From Sinorhizobium sp. RAC02 (GTDB taxonomy: Bacteria > Pseudomonadota > Alphaproteobacteria > Rhizobiales > Rhizobiaceae): DNA of 64,000 nucleotides. How positions within the stretch are numbered: the stretch's first letter is position 1; each line of letters begins with the position of its first letter. The position numbers and the translations under genes were made by a program. Shown one piece after another: positions 38,077-47,465 of the stretch. The stretch covers positions 2,552,001 through 2,616,000 of the forward strand of contig NZ_CP016450.1 of NCBI RefSeq assembly GCF_001713395.1, written 5' to 3'. The notes beneath the pieces were generated by a model. The model was not told the origin of the DNA, did not search any database, and worked only from the letters and a program-made list of their open reading frames with translations.

Positions 38077-38961
38077 TTAACGGAAGAGCGAGAGGATGTT
38101 CTGCGAGTTGGAGTTCGCGATCGACAGCGACTGGATGGCGAGCTGCTGCTGGGTCTGCAGAGCCTTCAGGCGGGTCGATTCCTCGTTCATGTCGGCGTCG
38201 ACCAGGCGGCCGATACCCTTGTCGAGGGCCGAAGTCAGCTTCGAAGCGAAGTCTTCCTGCAGGCCGATACGCATGGAGAGCGAGCCGAGGTTCGAGCCAG
38301 CCTTGGCGAGGTTGGTCAGAGCCGTTTCGATCGTGTCGAGGTGGCCTGCAACTTCAGCGTCGGTCGTGGCGTCGGTCAGCTCGATAGCGAGCGTGTCGGC
38401 CAGGTAGCCCGTGCTGTCGTCGACTTCGCCGGTGGACGGGTCATAGGCACCGAACAGGGCGTTTGCAGCCGAGTCGTAGGTTGCCGTCGTGACCTTGACC
38501 GTACCGTCGTCGCCGCGCACGAAGCCGGTGACAACCGTGGTTTCGGCGGAGCCGCCGGCCAGCCAGTTTTCGCCGTTGAACGTGGCGGATGCGCCGATGC
38601 TCTTGAGCTGGTCCTGAAGCTGGGTGATTTCTTCCTGGACCTTGACCTTGTCAACGCCCTGCTCGGTTGCGGTGACGAGCTTCTGCTTCAGCGTCTTGAC
38701 GACGTCGATGGCAGCTTCGACACCGCCGTAAGCGACGTCAACCTTGGCGGCGCCGAGGCCGAGAGCGTCCTGAACAGCGGAAAGGGCTGCATTGTCGGAA
38801 CGCATGGTGGTCGCGATCGACCAGTAGGCAGCGTTGTCCTTAGCCGCGCCAACGCGCTGGCCGGACGAAATGCGGCCCTGCGTCGTTTCCATGTCGTTGT
38901 TGATCGTGCGCAGCGTCTGGAGAGCTGCCATGGCAGAGGTGTTGGTGAGAATGCTCGACAT
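38077..38961 (-). CDS. flaA: Flagellin FlaA
   Basis: Probable principal filament subunit, 294 residues, the shortest of the three. It starts MSSILTNTSAMAALQTLRTINNDMETTQGRISSGQRVG and ends STRLKALQTQQQLAIQSLSIANSNSQNILSLFR. It is the first flagellin after fliP, as flaA is in S. meliloti. It has its own conserved leader and a very strong terminator, consistent with high expression. The symbol is assigned by position. Confidence 0.93.
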   Translation of the reverse strand: MSSILTNTSAMAALQTLRTINNDMETTQGRISSGQRVGAAKDNAAYWSIATTMRSDNAALSAVQDALGLGAAKVDVAYGGVEAAIDVVKTLKQKLVTATEQGVDKVKVQEEITQLQDQLKSIGASATFNGENWLAGGSAETTVVTGFVRGDDGTVKVTTATYDSAANALFGAYDPSTGEVDDSTGYLADTLAIELTDATTDAEVAGHLDTIETALTNLAKAGSNLGSLSMRIGLQEDFASKLTSALDKGIGRLVDADMNEESTRLKALQTQQQLAIQSLSIANSNSQNILSLFR

Positions 38962-38990
38962 TCTAGTTGTCCCTTTGAACTAAATACTGA

Positions 38991-39045
38991 TGGGGGACAT
39001 ACCGGACTAAAAGACTTACCGGTTACGGCGGTTCGGCGTCATGCC
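38991..39045 (-). promoter_or_regulatory. Conserved flagellin mRNA leader motif (copy 3)
   Basis: In mRNA sense GGCATGACGC, CCGTAACCGGT and TCCGGTATGTCCCCC lie 30-84 bases upstream of the flaA start. ACCGG and CCGGT can pair across a 13-base loop. Confidence 0.5.
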
Positions 39046-39200
39046 AACTCGGTTTCTCCAGAGACCTGAAGGGATACCAAACCCGTCGTGTGAGCCCAAA
39101 CCTCGCAGCCAATCCTTGCCAACTTCTTAAATCGGGCAAGGGGGCGCAAACCACTGGGAAACAGGGTGAACGACGGGTAAATCTGTATGGTTAAGAGGGT

Positions 39201-39947
39201 CTAACTGAAGGACCGCACGAGGCTGCCGACGAGCAGATTCCAGCCATCGATGAGCACGAAGAACAGGATCTTGAAGGGCAGCGAAATCGATGTCGGCGGC
39301 AGCATCATCATGCCCATGGCCATGGTGATGGTGGCGACGATCATGTCGATGACGAGGAAGGGAAGAACGACCAGGAAGCCGATTTCGAAGCCGCGGCGGA
39401 TTTCAGAAATCATGAAGGCCGGGATGACGACGCGCAGGTCCGCAACGTTGTCCTGCACGACCGTCTGGCCGCGCTCTTCGGCAAGCGAGATGAAGAGCTC
39501 GATATCCTTGTCGCGGGTATTGGCCACCATGAATTCGCGGAACGGCTCGGCGATGCGCTTGGCGGCTTCCGTTTCATCAATCTGGTTGGCGATCAGCGGC
39601 TCGACTCCGTTCTGCCAGGCGCGGTCGAAGGTCGGCGCCATGACGTAGAAGGTCATGAACAGCGCGAGCGACACGAGAATCATGTTGGACGGCGTGGTGG
39701 CAAGCCCCATGCCGGAGCGCAGGATCGAGAACGCGATGACGAAGCGCGGAAAGCTCGTCACCATGATGAGGATGCCGGGCGCGACCGAAAGGATGGTCAG
39801 CAGTCCGAAGGTGCGAATGATCCAGGAGGCGGCCGAGCCGTCGATTTGCCCGTTGAGAAGCCCCTCCGGCAGCTGCAACTGCTGCTGGGCGTAGGCCATA
39901 CCGGTCATCGCCATCATGGCGACGAAGGTCAGAAGGGCACGAATCAT
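39201..39947 (-). CDS. fliP: Flagellar export gate protein FliP
   Basis: Inner-membrane component of the FliPQR channel, 248 residues. A signal-like N-terminus (MIRALLTFVAMMAMTGMAYA) is followed by the FliP signatures LTILSVAPGILIMVTSFPRFVIAFSILRSGMGL and FLVIDMIVATITMAMGMMMLPPTSISLPFKILFFVLIDGWNLL. It overlaps fliL by 4 bases, at the end of the leftward flgB-to-fliP operon. Confidence 0.97.
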   Translation of the reverse strand: MIRALLTFVAMMAMTGMAYAQQQLQLPEGLLNGQIDGSAASWIIRTFGLLTILSVAPGILIMVTSFPRFVIAFSILRSGMGLATTPSNMILVSLALFMTFYVMAPTFDRAWQNGVEPLIANQIDETEAAKRIAEPFREFMVANTRDKDIELFISLAEERGQTVVQDNVADLRVVIPAFMISEIRRGFEIGFLVVLPFLVIDMIVATITMAMGMMMLPPTSISLPFKILFFVLIDGWNLLVGSLVRSFS

Positions 39948-40462
39948 TCGATCACAAAGGTTCGGAACATGACGTTGGTTACGCGCCCTTCCGACCTGAG
40001 GTCAACCCGCTCCTGCAGGTCTTCCCTGAGATATTGGAAACCGCGCGGTCCCTGCACCTGCTGGAGCGAGACCGTGCGCATGTAGGCCAGGATATCCTGA
40101 TGGATTTCCTCGGCGAGCGCGACGTTCGGCGCCCCCTTGAACATGAGCGCGACTTCGAGGCGGACGCGGTTGTCGGACGGGTAGGCAAGGTTGCTGGTGA
40201 TCGGATCGAGCAGCACGATGCCGTTCGCTTCGGTGGAGATGTGGGGCACTTCCTGCCCCGCCTCGCCTTCCGCAGCGCCGCCCTCGGGTTCAGCCTTTGC
40301 CACCTCTTCCGCCGGCTTTTCGGCGGGAGGCGGTGCCAGCATGTTGCCGACGAGCCAGCCGCCGCCGCCGGCAAGCAGCGTCAGCACGGCGATGGCCGCG
40401 ATGGTGATGATCAGCGTCGGCTTCTTCTTCGCCGGGCCGTCGCCTTGTTCTTCTTCCGCCAT
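39944..40462 (-). CDS. fliL: Basal-body-associated protein FliL
   Basis: Single-pass inner-membrane protein that sits around the stator and supports torque. The 172 residues have a cytoplasmic KKK stretch, one membrane segment (about 18-38), an acidic low-complexity linker (PAEKPAEEVAKAEPEGGAAEGEAG), and the FliL domain ending YLREDLQERVDLRSEGRVTNVMFRTFVIE. It is coupled to fliP by a 4-base overlap. Confidence 0.93.
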   Translation of the reverse strand: MAEEEQGDGPAKKKPTLIITIAAIAVLTLLAGGGGWLVGNMLAPPPAEKPAEEVAKAEPEGGAAEGEAGQEVPHISTEANGIVLLDPITSNLAYPSDNRVRLEVALMFKGAPNVALAEEIHQDILAYMRTVSLQQVQGPRGFQYLREDLQERVDLRSEGRVTNVMFRTFVIE

Positions 40463-40495
40463 GTGCTTCTTCCCGGGTTGTTGGGCTTGTCCGCG

Positions 40496-41206
40496 TCAGA
40501 GCGGCGAGAACAGATCGACGGCCTGCTGGCCCCACGGCGGCTGCTGCACTTCGGTCAGGCGGCCGCGGCCACCGTAGGAGATGCGGGCTTCCGCGACACG
40601 CTCGTAGGCGATCATGTTGTCGGAATCGACATCCTGAGGCCGCACGATGCCGGCGACGTTGAGGATGCGCAACTCATGGTTGACGCGCACTTCCTGCGAG
40701 CCGCTGATCAGAAGGTTGCCGTTCTCGATCACGCCGGTGACGACGGCGGCAACGAGCAGGTTCAAGCGCTCGGACCGTTCCGTCGTGCCGTCGCCCTTGG
40801 TGCTGGTCGACGAGCCGTAGGTTAGGTCGCCCTTCCCCTCGACATCGGGGAGGTCGCCGCTGGCGCCGATGCCAATGTTCATGCCGCTCTTGTTGGTGCG
40901 CGAGCGGTCTGTCTTGTTGTCGAAGGTCGCGCGGTCGTTGACGCGGATATTGACGGTCAGGATGTCGCCCACCTTGAAGGCGCGCGAATCCTTGAAGAGC
41001 GCCGACTGCTGGTCGCTCCAGATCGAGTAACCGGCAGCGGCCGTGCGCGGCTGCTTCGGATAGGCCGCCAATTGCGGCGTTTCGGCATAGTTGAGGCCGC
41101 TGCCGATAGGGCTCATCGCCGGCGCCTTGCCGATCTCGTTCAGAGCCTGGCTGGAGCAGCTCGTCAAAGCCAGCACGACGGCCAGGGCAGAGGCGGTCTT
41201 CTTCAT
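40496..41206 (-). CDS. flgH: L-ring lipoprotein FlgH
   Basis: Outer-membrane L-ring subunit, 236 residues. A lipoprotein signal ends in the lipobox LTSC (Cys17). The FlgH core is recognised in SIWSDQQSALFKDSRAFKVGDILTVNIRVNDRATFDNKTDRSR and in the conserved middle-to-end SQEVRVNHELRILNVAGIVRPQDVDSDNMIAYERVAEARISYGGRGRL. It overlaps motE by 4 bases. Confidence 0.96.
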   Translation of the reverse strand: MKKTASALAVVLALTSCSSQALNEIGKAPAMSPIGSGLNYAETPQLAAYPKQPRTAAAGYSIWSDQQSALFKDSRAFKVGDILTVNIRVNDRATFDNKTDRSRTNKSGMNIGIGASGDLPDVEGKGDLTYGSSTSTKGDGTTERSERLNLLVAAVVTGVIENGNLLISGSQEVRVNHELRILNVAGIVRPQDVDSDNMIAYERVAEARISYGGRGRLTEVQQPPWGQQAVDLFSPL

Positions 41207-41748
41207 GACGGATCCTTTGGCGTGTTCGCATTGCCGGCAATGGCGATAATGCGGGTGAGGAGGGCTGCCTTGTCGGCCGGCATTTCACCGAGAATGGTGC
41301 TCGACTGGCGCGGCGGCAGCTTCATCACGATCGCCGAAGCGATCTCCGGATTGATCTCCGCAAGCTGTGCGGCGGCGGCATCCGGTTTCATCTTCCGGTA
41401 GATTTCGACCAAGCCCCCTTCGGCCATCTTCAGGAAATCGTTGCGGCGCTTGAGCCAGTCCTCGTACTCAGCACGTCGGGTTTCCAGCACTTTGATGCGT
41501 TCGTCGACATCCTTCTGGAGGGTTTCGAGTTCCTGCTTCTGAATGAGGTAGCGCTGGTCGCGCGCGGCATCCGCAATATTGGTGCAGAATGCACGGATTT
41601 CGTCGGCACTCGCACTGGTGGTGGAGATGACGGGGCGCTCTTCGGCAAAGGCGCCGGGAATGGCCATCAGGACAAAGCCGGCGACCGGCAAGGCAAGCTT
41701 GCGGGCCAAGGTCTTTGCCGCGGCGGAAAGGGTGGGCTCGGTCTTCAT
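41203..41748 (-). CDS. motE: MotE, chaperone for the motility protein MotC
   Basis: In S. meliloti the gene between flgI and flgH encodes MotE, a periplasmic dimeric chaperone that protects MotC. The 181-residue protein here has an N-terminal hydrophobic export segment (about 14-35, LALPVAGFVLMAIPGAFA), a coiled-coil middle (QKQELETLQKDVDERIKVLETRRAEYEDWLKRRNDF) and a C-terminal MgtE-N/FliG-M-like region (AAAQLAEINPEIASAIVMKLPPRQSSTILGEMPADKAALL). It overlaps both neighbours by 4 bases. Confidence 0.88.
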   Translation of the reverse strand: MKTEPTLSAAAKTLARKLALPVAGFVLMAIPGAFAEERPVISTTSASADEIRAFCTNIADAARDQRYLIQKQELETLQKDVDERIKVLETRRAEYEDWLKRRNDFLKMAEGGLVEIYRKMKPDAAAAQLAEINPEIASAIVMKLPPRQSSTILGEMPADKAALLTRIIAIAGNANTPKDPS

Positions 41749-42860
41749 TGCAGCACCAGTTCTGCCTGGAGGGCGCCTGCAGTCTTGATGCTCTGCAGGA
41801 TCGAGATGATGCCGTCAGGCTTGACGCCAATGCTGTTCAACCCGGAGACGAGCGAGCGCAGGCTGGAACCGTCGAGCAGGGCGACCTGGCCGCCATCCTG
41901 CTGGACGAGAATGTCGGTGTTCGGCTCGACTGCCGTCACGCCGTCGGAAAAGGGTTCGGGCTGCACAACCTGCGGCATCTCGTTGACCTGCACGGTGAGC
42001 GTGCCGTAGCTGACGGCGACCGGCGAGATCCGCACGTCCTGGCCGATGACGATCGTTCCCGTGCGTTCGTTGATGACGACACGTGCCGGCACATCCGTTT
42101 CGACGACAAGGTTTTCGATATCCGCCATCAGACGGGCAAGGTCGGCCATCTTCGGCTTGGCGACGTGGACGGACTGTGAATCGCGCGATTCGGCGATCGG
42201 CGAACCGTATTGGGCGGCTGCATAACGATTGATCGCATCCGCCATACCGACCGCCGTCGAGAAATCCGGATTGCGAAGCTGCAGAACGAGGTCGGACGAA
42301 TCCTTGAAGCGCGAGGGCAGCTCGCGTTCGATGATCGCGCCGTTCGGTACGCGGCCAGCGGTCGTAACACCCTGCTGGACGGACGCAGCGTCCCCCGAGG
42401 CGCTGACGCCCGTGACGACGATCGAGCCCTGCGCCACCGCATAGATCTGACCGTCAGCGCCTGTCAGCGACGTCATGACGAGCGTGCCGCCGCGCAGCGA
42501 CGTCGAATCACCGAGAGAACCGACGGTCACGTCGATACGGCTGCCGGGACTGGAGAAGGGCGGCAGATTGGCGGTGACGAGCACGGCCGCGATGTTCTTC
42601 GCGCGGCTCTGCGTACCGACCATCGAGATGCCGAGGTTTTGCAGCATCGCGCGCATGGATTGTTCGGTAAACGGCGACGAACGCATGCTGTCGCCCGTGC
42701 CCTGGAGGCCGACGACGAGGCCGTAGCCGATGAGCTGGTTTTCGCGCCCGGATTGAAGCGAGGCGATGTCCTTGATGCGGGCGGCCGACATGGCCGGACC
42801 GACCGCAAGGGCGAGGCAGGTAACGACGGCGAGAGCGCGGAGGAAGAGGGAACGCATCAT
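41745..42860 (-). CDS. flgI: P-ring protein FlgI
   Basis: Periplasmic P-ring subunit of 371 residues with a Sec signal ([27 protein letters not shown]). Typical FlgI elements include [75 protein letters not shown] and [28 protein letters not shown] at the end (first run shown with the R-A order AKNIAAV in the actual sequence). It overlaps the flgA stop by 4 bases. Confidence 0.96.
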   Translation of the reverse strand: [371 protein letters not shown]

Positions 42861-43357
42861 TTCGCCACCACGTGCACGGTTCCATCGCCCATGACCGTGC
42901 CGGAAACGATCACACCGGAATCCTTGTTGCGAACCTTGATGAGTTCACCGACCGCGGCGTCCTGCAGCGGCGTGCCGGAGGCGCGCAATATCAGCGAACC
43001 GTTGTCGAAGACGAGCTGGACGGTGGTGCCGCGGGAAACCGCGAAAGGCTCGCGCAGCGCCGAGGTGAGGATGACCCGCCCCGGCAACAGCGTGCGCTTC
43101 GAAATCAAGCCGCTGACGGCATTGATGTCTTCGGCATAGCCATTGACGAGGTTCGGGTTGGTGACCTCGACCTCCTCGAGCTGTCCCGCCTGGATCTCCT
43201 CGCCGGGATAGATGATGCGCTTCGGCACGACGGCGGTGCGCATGTCCGCAAGCGCGGCATCGGCCACGAATAGGCCGAGGAGCGCGAGCAAGGCTGCACG
43301 GCCGTGGGCCGAGACGATCTTTCCTCTGCGAAGAGCTGCTGTCAGGCGAAACATCAT
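42857..43357 (-). CDS. flgA: P-ring assembly chaperone FlgA
   Basis: Periplasmic chaperone for FlgI polymerisation, 166 residues. An export signal (about 15-38, ending ALADM) precedes a SAF-domain region: VPKRIIYPGEEIQAGQLEEVEV, ISKRTLLPGRVILTSALREPFAVSRGTTVQLVFDNGSLILRASG and IKVRNKDSGVIVSGTVMGDGTVHV. It lies between flgG and flgI, the usual rhizobial order. Confidence 0.94.
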   Translation of the reverse strand: MMFRLTAALRRGKIVSAHGRAALLALLGLFVADAALADMRTAVVPKRIIYPGEEIQAGQLEEVEVTNPNLVNGYAEDINAVSGLISKRTLLPGRVILTSALREPFAVSRGTTVQLVFDNGSLILRASGTPLQDAAVGELIKVRNKDSGVIVSGTVMGDGTVHVVAK

Positions 43358-43375
43358 GTTCCCCGTTGTCCGTTG

Positions 43376-44158
43376 TTATCTCAGGTTCTTGCTGACCACG
43401 GCCGCCATTTCGTCCGCTGCCTGGATGATCTTCGAGTTCATCTCATAGGCACGCTGTGCCGAGATGAGATCGGTGATTTCCTTGACCGGATCAACGTTGG
43501 AGGCTTCGAGGTAATTCTGCTGGATGTAGGCGAAGCCCGCTTCATCCGGAGCGCCGACATTGGCTGCACCGGAAGCGGCAGTTTCGCGGAACAGGTTTTC
43601 GCCAAGCGGCTCGAGGCCGGCTTCGTTGACGAAGTTCGCCAGCGTGATCTGGCCGAGGTCCTGCTGATCGCCGCCGACCGTCGCGAAGACCTGGCCGGAC
43701 TTGCTGACGGTCACTTCCGTCGCATCCTGCGGCACGGTGATGCCGGGCACGACCGTATAGCCGTCGAGGGTGACGAGCTGGCCATCGGCATTGGTGTTGA
43801 AAGCGCCGGCGCGGGTATAGAGCGTGGTGCCGTCCGCCGCCTCGATCTGGAACCAGCCGCGGCCGATCAGGGCGAGGTCGAAGGAGTTGCCGGTGCTCGT
43901 CAGGCCGCCCTGGAGGTGCAGGTTGCGAATGGCGGCGGTCTTCACGCCAAGACCGATGATCGCACCTTCCGGCACGACGGACTGGTTGGCACGGTTCGGC
44001 ACGCCTGCGGCGCGCTCCGTCTGGTAGAGCAGGTCGGAAAACTCTGCGCGGGCGCGCTTGAAGCCGGTCGTGTTGATGTTCGCGATGTTGTTCGCGATGA
44101 CTTCAAGATTGGTCTGCTGGGCGTTCATGCCGGTGGCGGCGATGGCAAGGGCTTTCAT
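43376..44158 (-). CDS. flgG: Distal rod protein FlgG
   Basis: Distal rod subunit, 260 residues, exported through the flagellar channel. The canonical N-terminus [40 protein letters not shown] and C-terminus [34 protein letters not shown] make this unambiguous. It follows fliE by 9 bases. Confidence 0.97.
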   Translation of the reverse strand: MKALAIAATGMNAQQTNLEVIANNIANINTTGFKRARAEFSDLLYQTERAAGVPNRANQSVVPEGAIIGLGVKTAAIRNLHLQGGLTSTGNSFDLALIGRGWFQIEAADGTTLYTRAGAFNTNADGQLVTLDGYTVVPGITVPQDATEVTVSKSGQVFATVGGDQQDLGQITLANFVNEAGLEPLGENLFRETAASGAANVGAPDEAGFAYIQQNYLEASNVDPVKEITDLISAQRAYEMNSKIIQAADEMAAVVSKNLR

Positions 44159-44167
44159 GTCCGGTCC

Positions 44168-44500
44168 TCAGATCTGCATTCTGGCTATTTCGAGATAGGC
44201 GGTGACGACCTTGTCGCGGATGGCGATGGCGGTCTGCAGCGTCTGCTCGGCGTTCATGACGGCGTCGACCACTTCGCGGGTCGTCGCCTTGCCCTGGATG
44301 GCTTCGAAGGACTTGGTTTCGCTCAGTCTCAGCGAATTGGTCGCTTCCGTCGCCATGTCGCCCATCACCTGGGCGAAGCTCATGCCCGTACCGGTGCCCT
44401 GCGCGGCGGCAGAGGATACGGTGCTGGACGTGTCGTTGGTGACGCTCGAAAGGGCGCCGGTGGAGAAGAGCGAATTGACGCCCTTGATGCTCTCGATCAT
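44168..44500 (-). CDS. fliE: Hook-basal body junction protein FliE
   Basis: Small protein (110 residues) linking the MS ring to the rod. The C-terminal half carries the family pattern [70 protein letters not shown]. It overlaps the flgC stop by 4 bases. Confidence 0.94.
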   Translation of the reverse strand: MIESIKGVNSLFSTGALSSVTNDTSSTVSSAAAQGTGTGMSFAQVMGDMATEATNSLRLSETKSFEAIQGKATTREVVDAVMNAEQTLQTAIAIRDKVVTAYLEIARMQI

Positions 44501-44916
44501 TGCGATGCCCTCAGGAGGTCGATGGTCGCGCTGATCAGGTCGCGTGACTGTTTGATGCTCTGCAGGTTGGCTTCATAGGAGCGGTTGGCTTCCCGCATGT
44601 CGGCCATTTCGATCAGCATGTTGACGTTCGGCATCTTGACGACGCCCTGTTCGTTTGCCGCCGGGTTGCCGGGGTCGTATTCGGTCGAGAACTCGCCCTC
44701 GTCGACGCCGAGACGCTCGACCTGAACCAGCGATGCACCGGTTGCCCGGTCGAGTTCGGAGGCGAAGGTCACGGTCTTGCGGCGGAACGGGTCAGCACCA
44801 GGCGTGTCGCCGGTGGAACGGGCGTTTGCCAGGTTTTCCGAAACGATGCGAATGCGGGTAGATTGCGCCTCAAGTCCCGAGGCCGCGACTTTCATTGAAG
44901 CTACGAGCGGATCCAT
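44497..44916 (-). CDS. flgC: Proximal rod protein FlgC
   Basis: Rod subunit, 139 residues. The N-terminus [36 protein letters not shown] and C-terminus [38 protein letters not shown] are typical FlgC. It is located 3 bases after flgB. Confidence 0.96.
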   Translation of the reverse strand: MDPLVASMKVAASGLEAQSTRIRIVSENLANARSTGDTPGADPFRRKTVTFASELDRATGASLVQVERLGVDEGEFSTEYDPGNPAANEQGVVKMPNVNMLIEMADMREANRSYEANLQSIKQSRDLISATIDLLRASQ

Positions 44917-44919
44917 TTT

Positions 44920-45300
44920 TTACCTTCTGACTGTCATCAGCATCATGCGATGAAAGGCCTTTACGAGGCCGGCATTCAACTCGAAATCACGCTTGACCTG
45001 GCCCTCTTTCATGAGTTCTTCGGCAATACCGACAGTGTTGCCGGACTCCTGCACGCCGATCTCTTCGGTGGGTTTGGTTTCGATCACGCGGCTTGCCATT
45101 TCGCTTTCGGTGAAATGGCCGGGCTGCGTTGCCGCCATGCGAATGCCCGTGGTTTCGAGCACCGCCTGAAAGGGGGTGACGTCCTTCGCCTTGAACCCGG
45201 GGGTGTTGGCGTTGGCGATGTTGCCTGCAACCACACTCTGGCGGACTGAGAGCCAATCGGCTTGCTTCGATGCCAGTTCAAACAGTTGTATCGGTTGCAT
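44920..45300 (-). CDS. flgB: Proximal rod protein FlgB
   Basis: Rod subunit. I use the ATG at 45300 (MQPIQLFELASKQADWLSVRQSVVAGNIANANTPGFK, 126 residues) because GGAG lies at a good distance; upstream in-frame starts lack a site. It ends KAFHRMMLMTVRR. It heads the flgB-flgC-fliE-flgG-flgA-flgI-motE-flgH-fliL-fliP series. A 195-base gap with a hairpin separates it from the gene before. Confidence 0.94.
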   Translation of the reverse strand: MQPIQLFELASKQADWLSVRQSVVAGNIANANTPGFKAKDVTPFQAVLETTGIRMAATQPGHFTESEMASRVIETKPTEEIGVQESGNTVGIAEELMKEGQVKRDFELNAGLVKAFHRMMLMTVRR

Positions 45301-45477
45301 GACAAGCTCCATCCTTGTTCGAGATGAACCTACGGAGCCAATCTTGCGTGGGACTTGCTCCCGTGGCGGGGCGTCCGCAAGTGCCTGAATTTCCGGTAAA
45401 ATAAAGTGCTCCAGCGACCTTTTCGACCGCGAGCGGACGACCGGTCGCGACATGGCGGACCGGCCGAATCAGAGGTG

Positions 45478-45501
45478 AACTGAGGCCCGTTTGCCTCAGT
45501 T
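45478..45501 (-). terminator. Hairpin at the end of the 45496-46059 gene
   Basis: A perfect 9-bp stem (AACTGAGGC / GCCTCAGTT) with a six-base loop overlaps the stop codon. There is no T-tract after it, so it may act as an attenuator or RNA-stability element before flgB. Confidence 0.4.
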
Positions 45502-46059
45502 GCGTTTGACGATCTCGCCGTTCGAAGTGACGATGACCCAGGCGCCGTCGCGCTGTTCGAGGGTCGCCAGGCGACTGTTGTCCGGCAAGATGGAGCCAAC
45601 GCGCACGATGTACATGCCGCGCGCGTCTTCGATCAGCGCTCGGCCGTTCGCCACATGCATGAGGCGGAAGCCGGAATTTGCCGGCAGCGGCTGGTCGAGG
45701 CCGGTATCCAGCGGCACACCCAGCGTCTTTTCCGTGCTGCCGCCAGCCGTGGTGGCGGTCGCGACGGGGTCGACGCTCTCGAGCGGCGGGGTGTCGTCGT
45801 TGTCGATCATGGCGGCGGGCGAAACGCTCATCACTTCCTTGGCCGCCGTCTCCGGCAGGTCCCGGGTCTTGCCCTCCCACAGCGCCGGCACGGAGAACTT
45901 CCCCGGATTGAGGAAGACATACCAGGGGAAGAAGGCCGCCCCGGCAGCAAGCAGCACGCCGACGCCGGCAAGCACCTTGTCACCAGTACTGTAGCGCCCG
46001 CCTTCCGACCGCTTGATCGGCTGAACCCTCTCGTCCGCGTCGAAATCCGTCACTGTCAT
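45496..46059 (-). CDS. Conserved rhizobial flagellar-cluster membrane protein, function unknown
   Basis: 187-residue protein with a cytoplasmic N-terminus, one membrane segment (about 27-48, VLAGVGVLLAAGAAFFPWYVFL), a low-complexity linker, and a C-terminal beta-rich domain (FRLMHVANGRALIEDARGMYIVRVGSILPDNSRLATLEQRDGAWVIVTSNGEIV). It overlaps the fliI stop by 4 bases. The equivalent position in the S. meliloti cluster also holds an uncharacterised gene. The beta domain could bind a basal-body ring or peptidoglycan, but there is no motif to say so. Confidence 0.8.
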   Translation of the reverse strand: MTVTDFDADERVQPIKRSEGGRYSTGDKVLAGVGVLLAAGAAFFPWYVFLNPGKFSVPALWEGKTRDLPETAAKEVMSVSPAAMIDNDDTPPLESVDPVATATTAGGSTEKTLGVPLDTGLDQPLPANSGFRLMHVANGRALIEDARGMYIVRVGSILPDNSRLATLEQRDGAWVIVTSNGEIVKRN

Positions 46060-47459
46060 CCCCTTCCTCGTGCCGGTGCACCGCCCTGCCCGGCTGCATT
46101 CTTCAGCGCCGTGGCAAGATCGGAAAACGAATCGGCCGCGGGCCGTTCGCTCGGCGTCTGTTTCAGAACCTCATAGATGATCGGCACCTGCTTGATCGCC
46201 ATGTCGAGATCGGGATCGCCGCCCGGGCGATAGCCGCCGATGAGGCGCAGGTCCCGCGTTTCCTCGAAGCGATGGATCAGCGCCTTCAGGCGCGAGACCA
46301 GCTTTTCCTGGTCCGGCGTCCAGGCCTTGCGAGCGAGGCGCGAGATCGAGGCAAGTGGATTGATCGGCGGGTAGCGCCCCTCCTCCGCAAGGCTGCGCTC
46401 CATCACGATGTGCCCGTCCAGAATACCGCGCGTCGAGTCGGCGATCGGGTCGTTATGGTTGTCGCCGTCGACGAGGATCGAGATGATCGCGGTGATCGAG
46501 CCGGATCCTTCCGCGCCGGGACCGGCACGTTCGAGCAGGCGGGGCAGTTCGGTAAAGACCGAGGCCGGATAACCGCGCGCGATCGGCGGCTCTCCGGAGG
46601 CCGTCGCCACCTCGCGGATCGCATGGGCAAAACGCGTCACGCTGTCGATGATGAGCAGCACGTTGTCGCCCTGGTCGCGGTAATGTTCGGCGATGGTGAC
46701 GGCGGTCAGCGGCGCCATCTTGCGCAGCATCGGGCTTTCGTCGCTGGTCGCGACAACCGCAACCGACTTGGAAAGGTTGTCGCCGAGCGTATCCTCGATG
46801 AATTCGCGCACTTCACGGCCGCGTTCGCCGACAAGCGCGATGACGACCTTGTCGAAGGCATCGGCGCGCGCCAGCATCGACAGCAGCGTCGATTTGCCGA
46901 CACCCGAACCGGCGAAGATGCCGAGACGCTGGCCGAGGCAGAGCGGCGCAAAGATATCGATTGCCCGAACGCCCGTGCTGAAACCCTTTTCGACGCGCTT
47001 GCGCGTCATCGACGGCGGCGCGGAATTGTGGATGGAGCGGCGATCGTCCCCCTGCACGAGCGGGCCGAGCCCGTCGATCGGCTCGCCAAGCGCATTGATG
47101 GTGCGGCCGCACCAGGAGGCTGTCGGCGCGACACGAAAAGCGCCCTTGCGGATGACCGTGTCATGGATGCTGATCGGCTCACCCGGCTCGATCGGGCAGA
47201 CGACGACCGAATCCGGCTCGACACGCACCACCTCGCCGAGATGGATGCCGGTCGGGCTGCGATGCGCCACGAATTCGCCGAGCCGCACATGGCGCGACAG
47301 GCCGCTCACCGTATAGTTGCCGGCGGCGATCGTCTGGACATGGCCACCGTGCACGACGGAGAATTCCGGCGACGAATAGCGCTTCACGAGGCCAGCGAGC
47401 GCATTGAGCATGCGGCCGCCTTCGGGTCTGTTGGGTGTCCTGTTGTCTGTCGCCGCCAT
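46056..47459 (-). CDS. fliI: Flagellar export ATPase FliI
   Basis: Cytoplasmic ATPase that feeds substrates to the export gate. The 467 residues contain Walker A GSGVGKST (184-191), the EREGREV-like segment GERGREVREFIEDTLG, Walker B VLLIIDSVTRFAHAIREVA, and SIYVDG-type SILVDGDNHNDPIADSTRGILDGHIVM. The start at 47459 follows flgF by 6 bases; an internal ATG at 47411 with AAGGCGG before it is an alternative. FliH and FliJ partners are probably the genes at 25931-26584 and 11636-12034. Confidence 0.97.
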   Translation of the reverse strand: MAATDNRTPNRPEGGRMLNALAGLVKRYSSPEFSVVHGGHVQTIAAGNYTVSGLSRHVRLGEFVAHRSPTGIHLGEVVRVEPDSVVVCPIEPGEPISIHDTVIRKGAFRVAPTASWCGRTINALGEPIDGLGPLVQGDDRRSIHNSAPPSMTRKRVEKGFSTGVRAIDIFAPLCLGQRLGIFAGSGVGKSTLLSMLARADAFDKVVIALVGERGREVREFIEDTLGDNLSKSVAVVATSDESPMLRKMAPLTAVTIAEHYRDQGDNVLLIIDSVTRFAHAIREVATASGEPPIARGYPASVFTELPRLLERAGPGAEGSGSITAIISILVDGDNHNDPIADSTRGILDGHIVMERSLAEEGRYPPINPLASISRLARKAWTPDQEKLVSRLKALIHRFEETRDLRLIGGYRPGGDPDLDMAIKQVPIIYEVLKQTPSERPAADSFSDLATALKNAAGQGGAPARGRG

Positions 47460-47465
47460 GATCGT

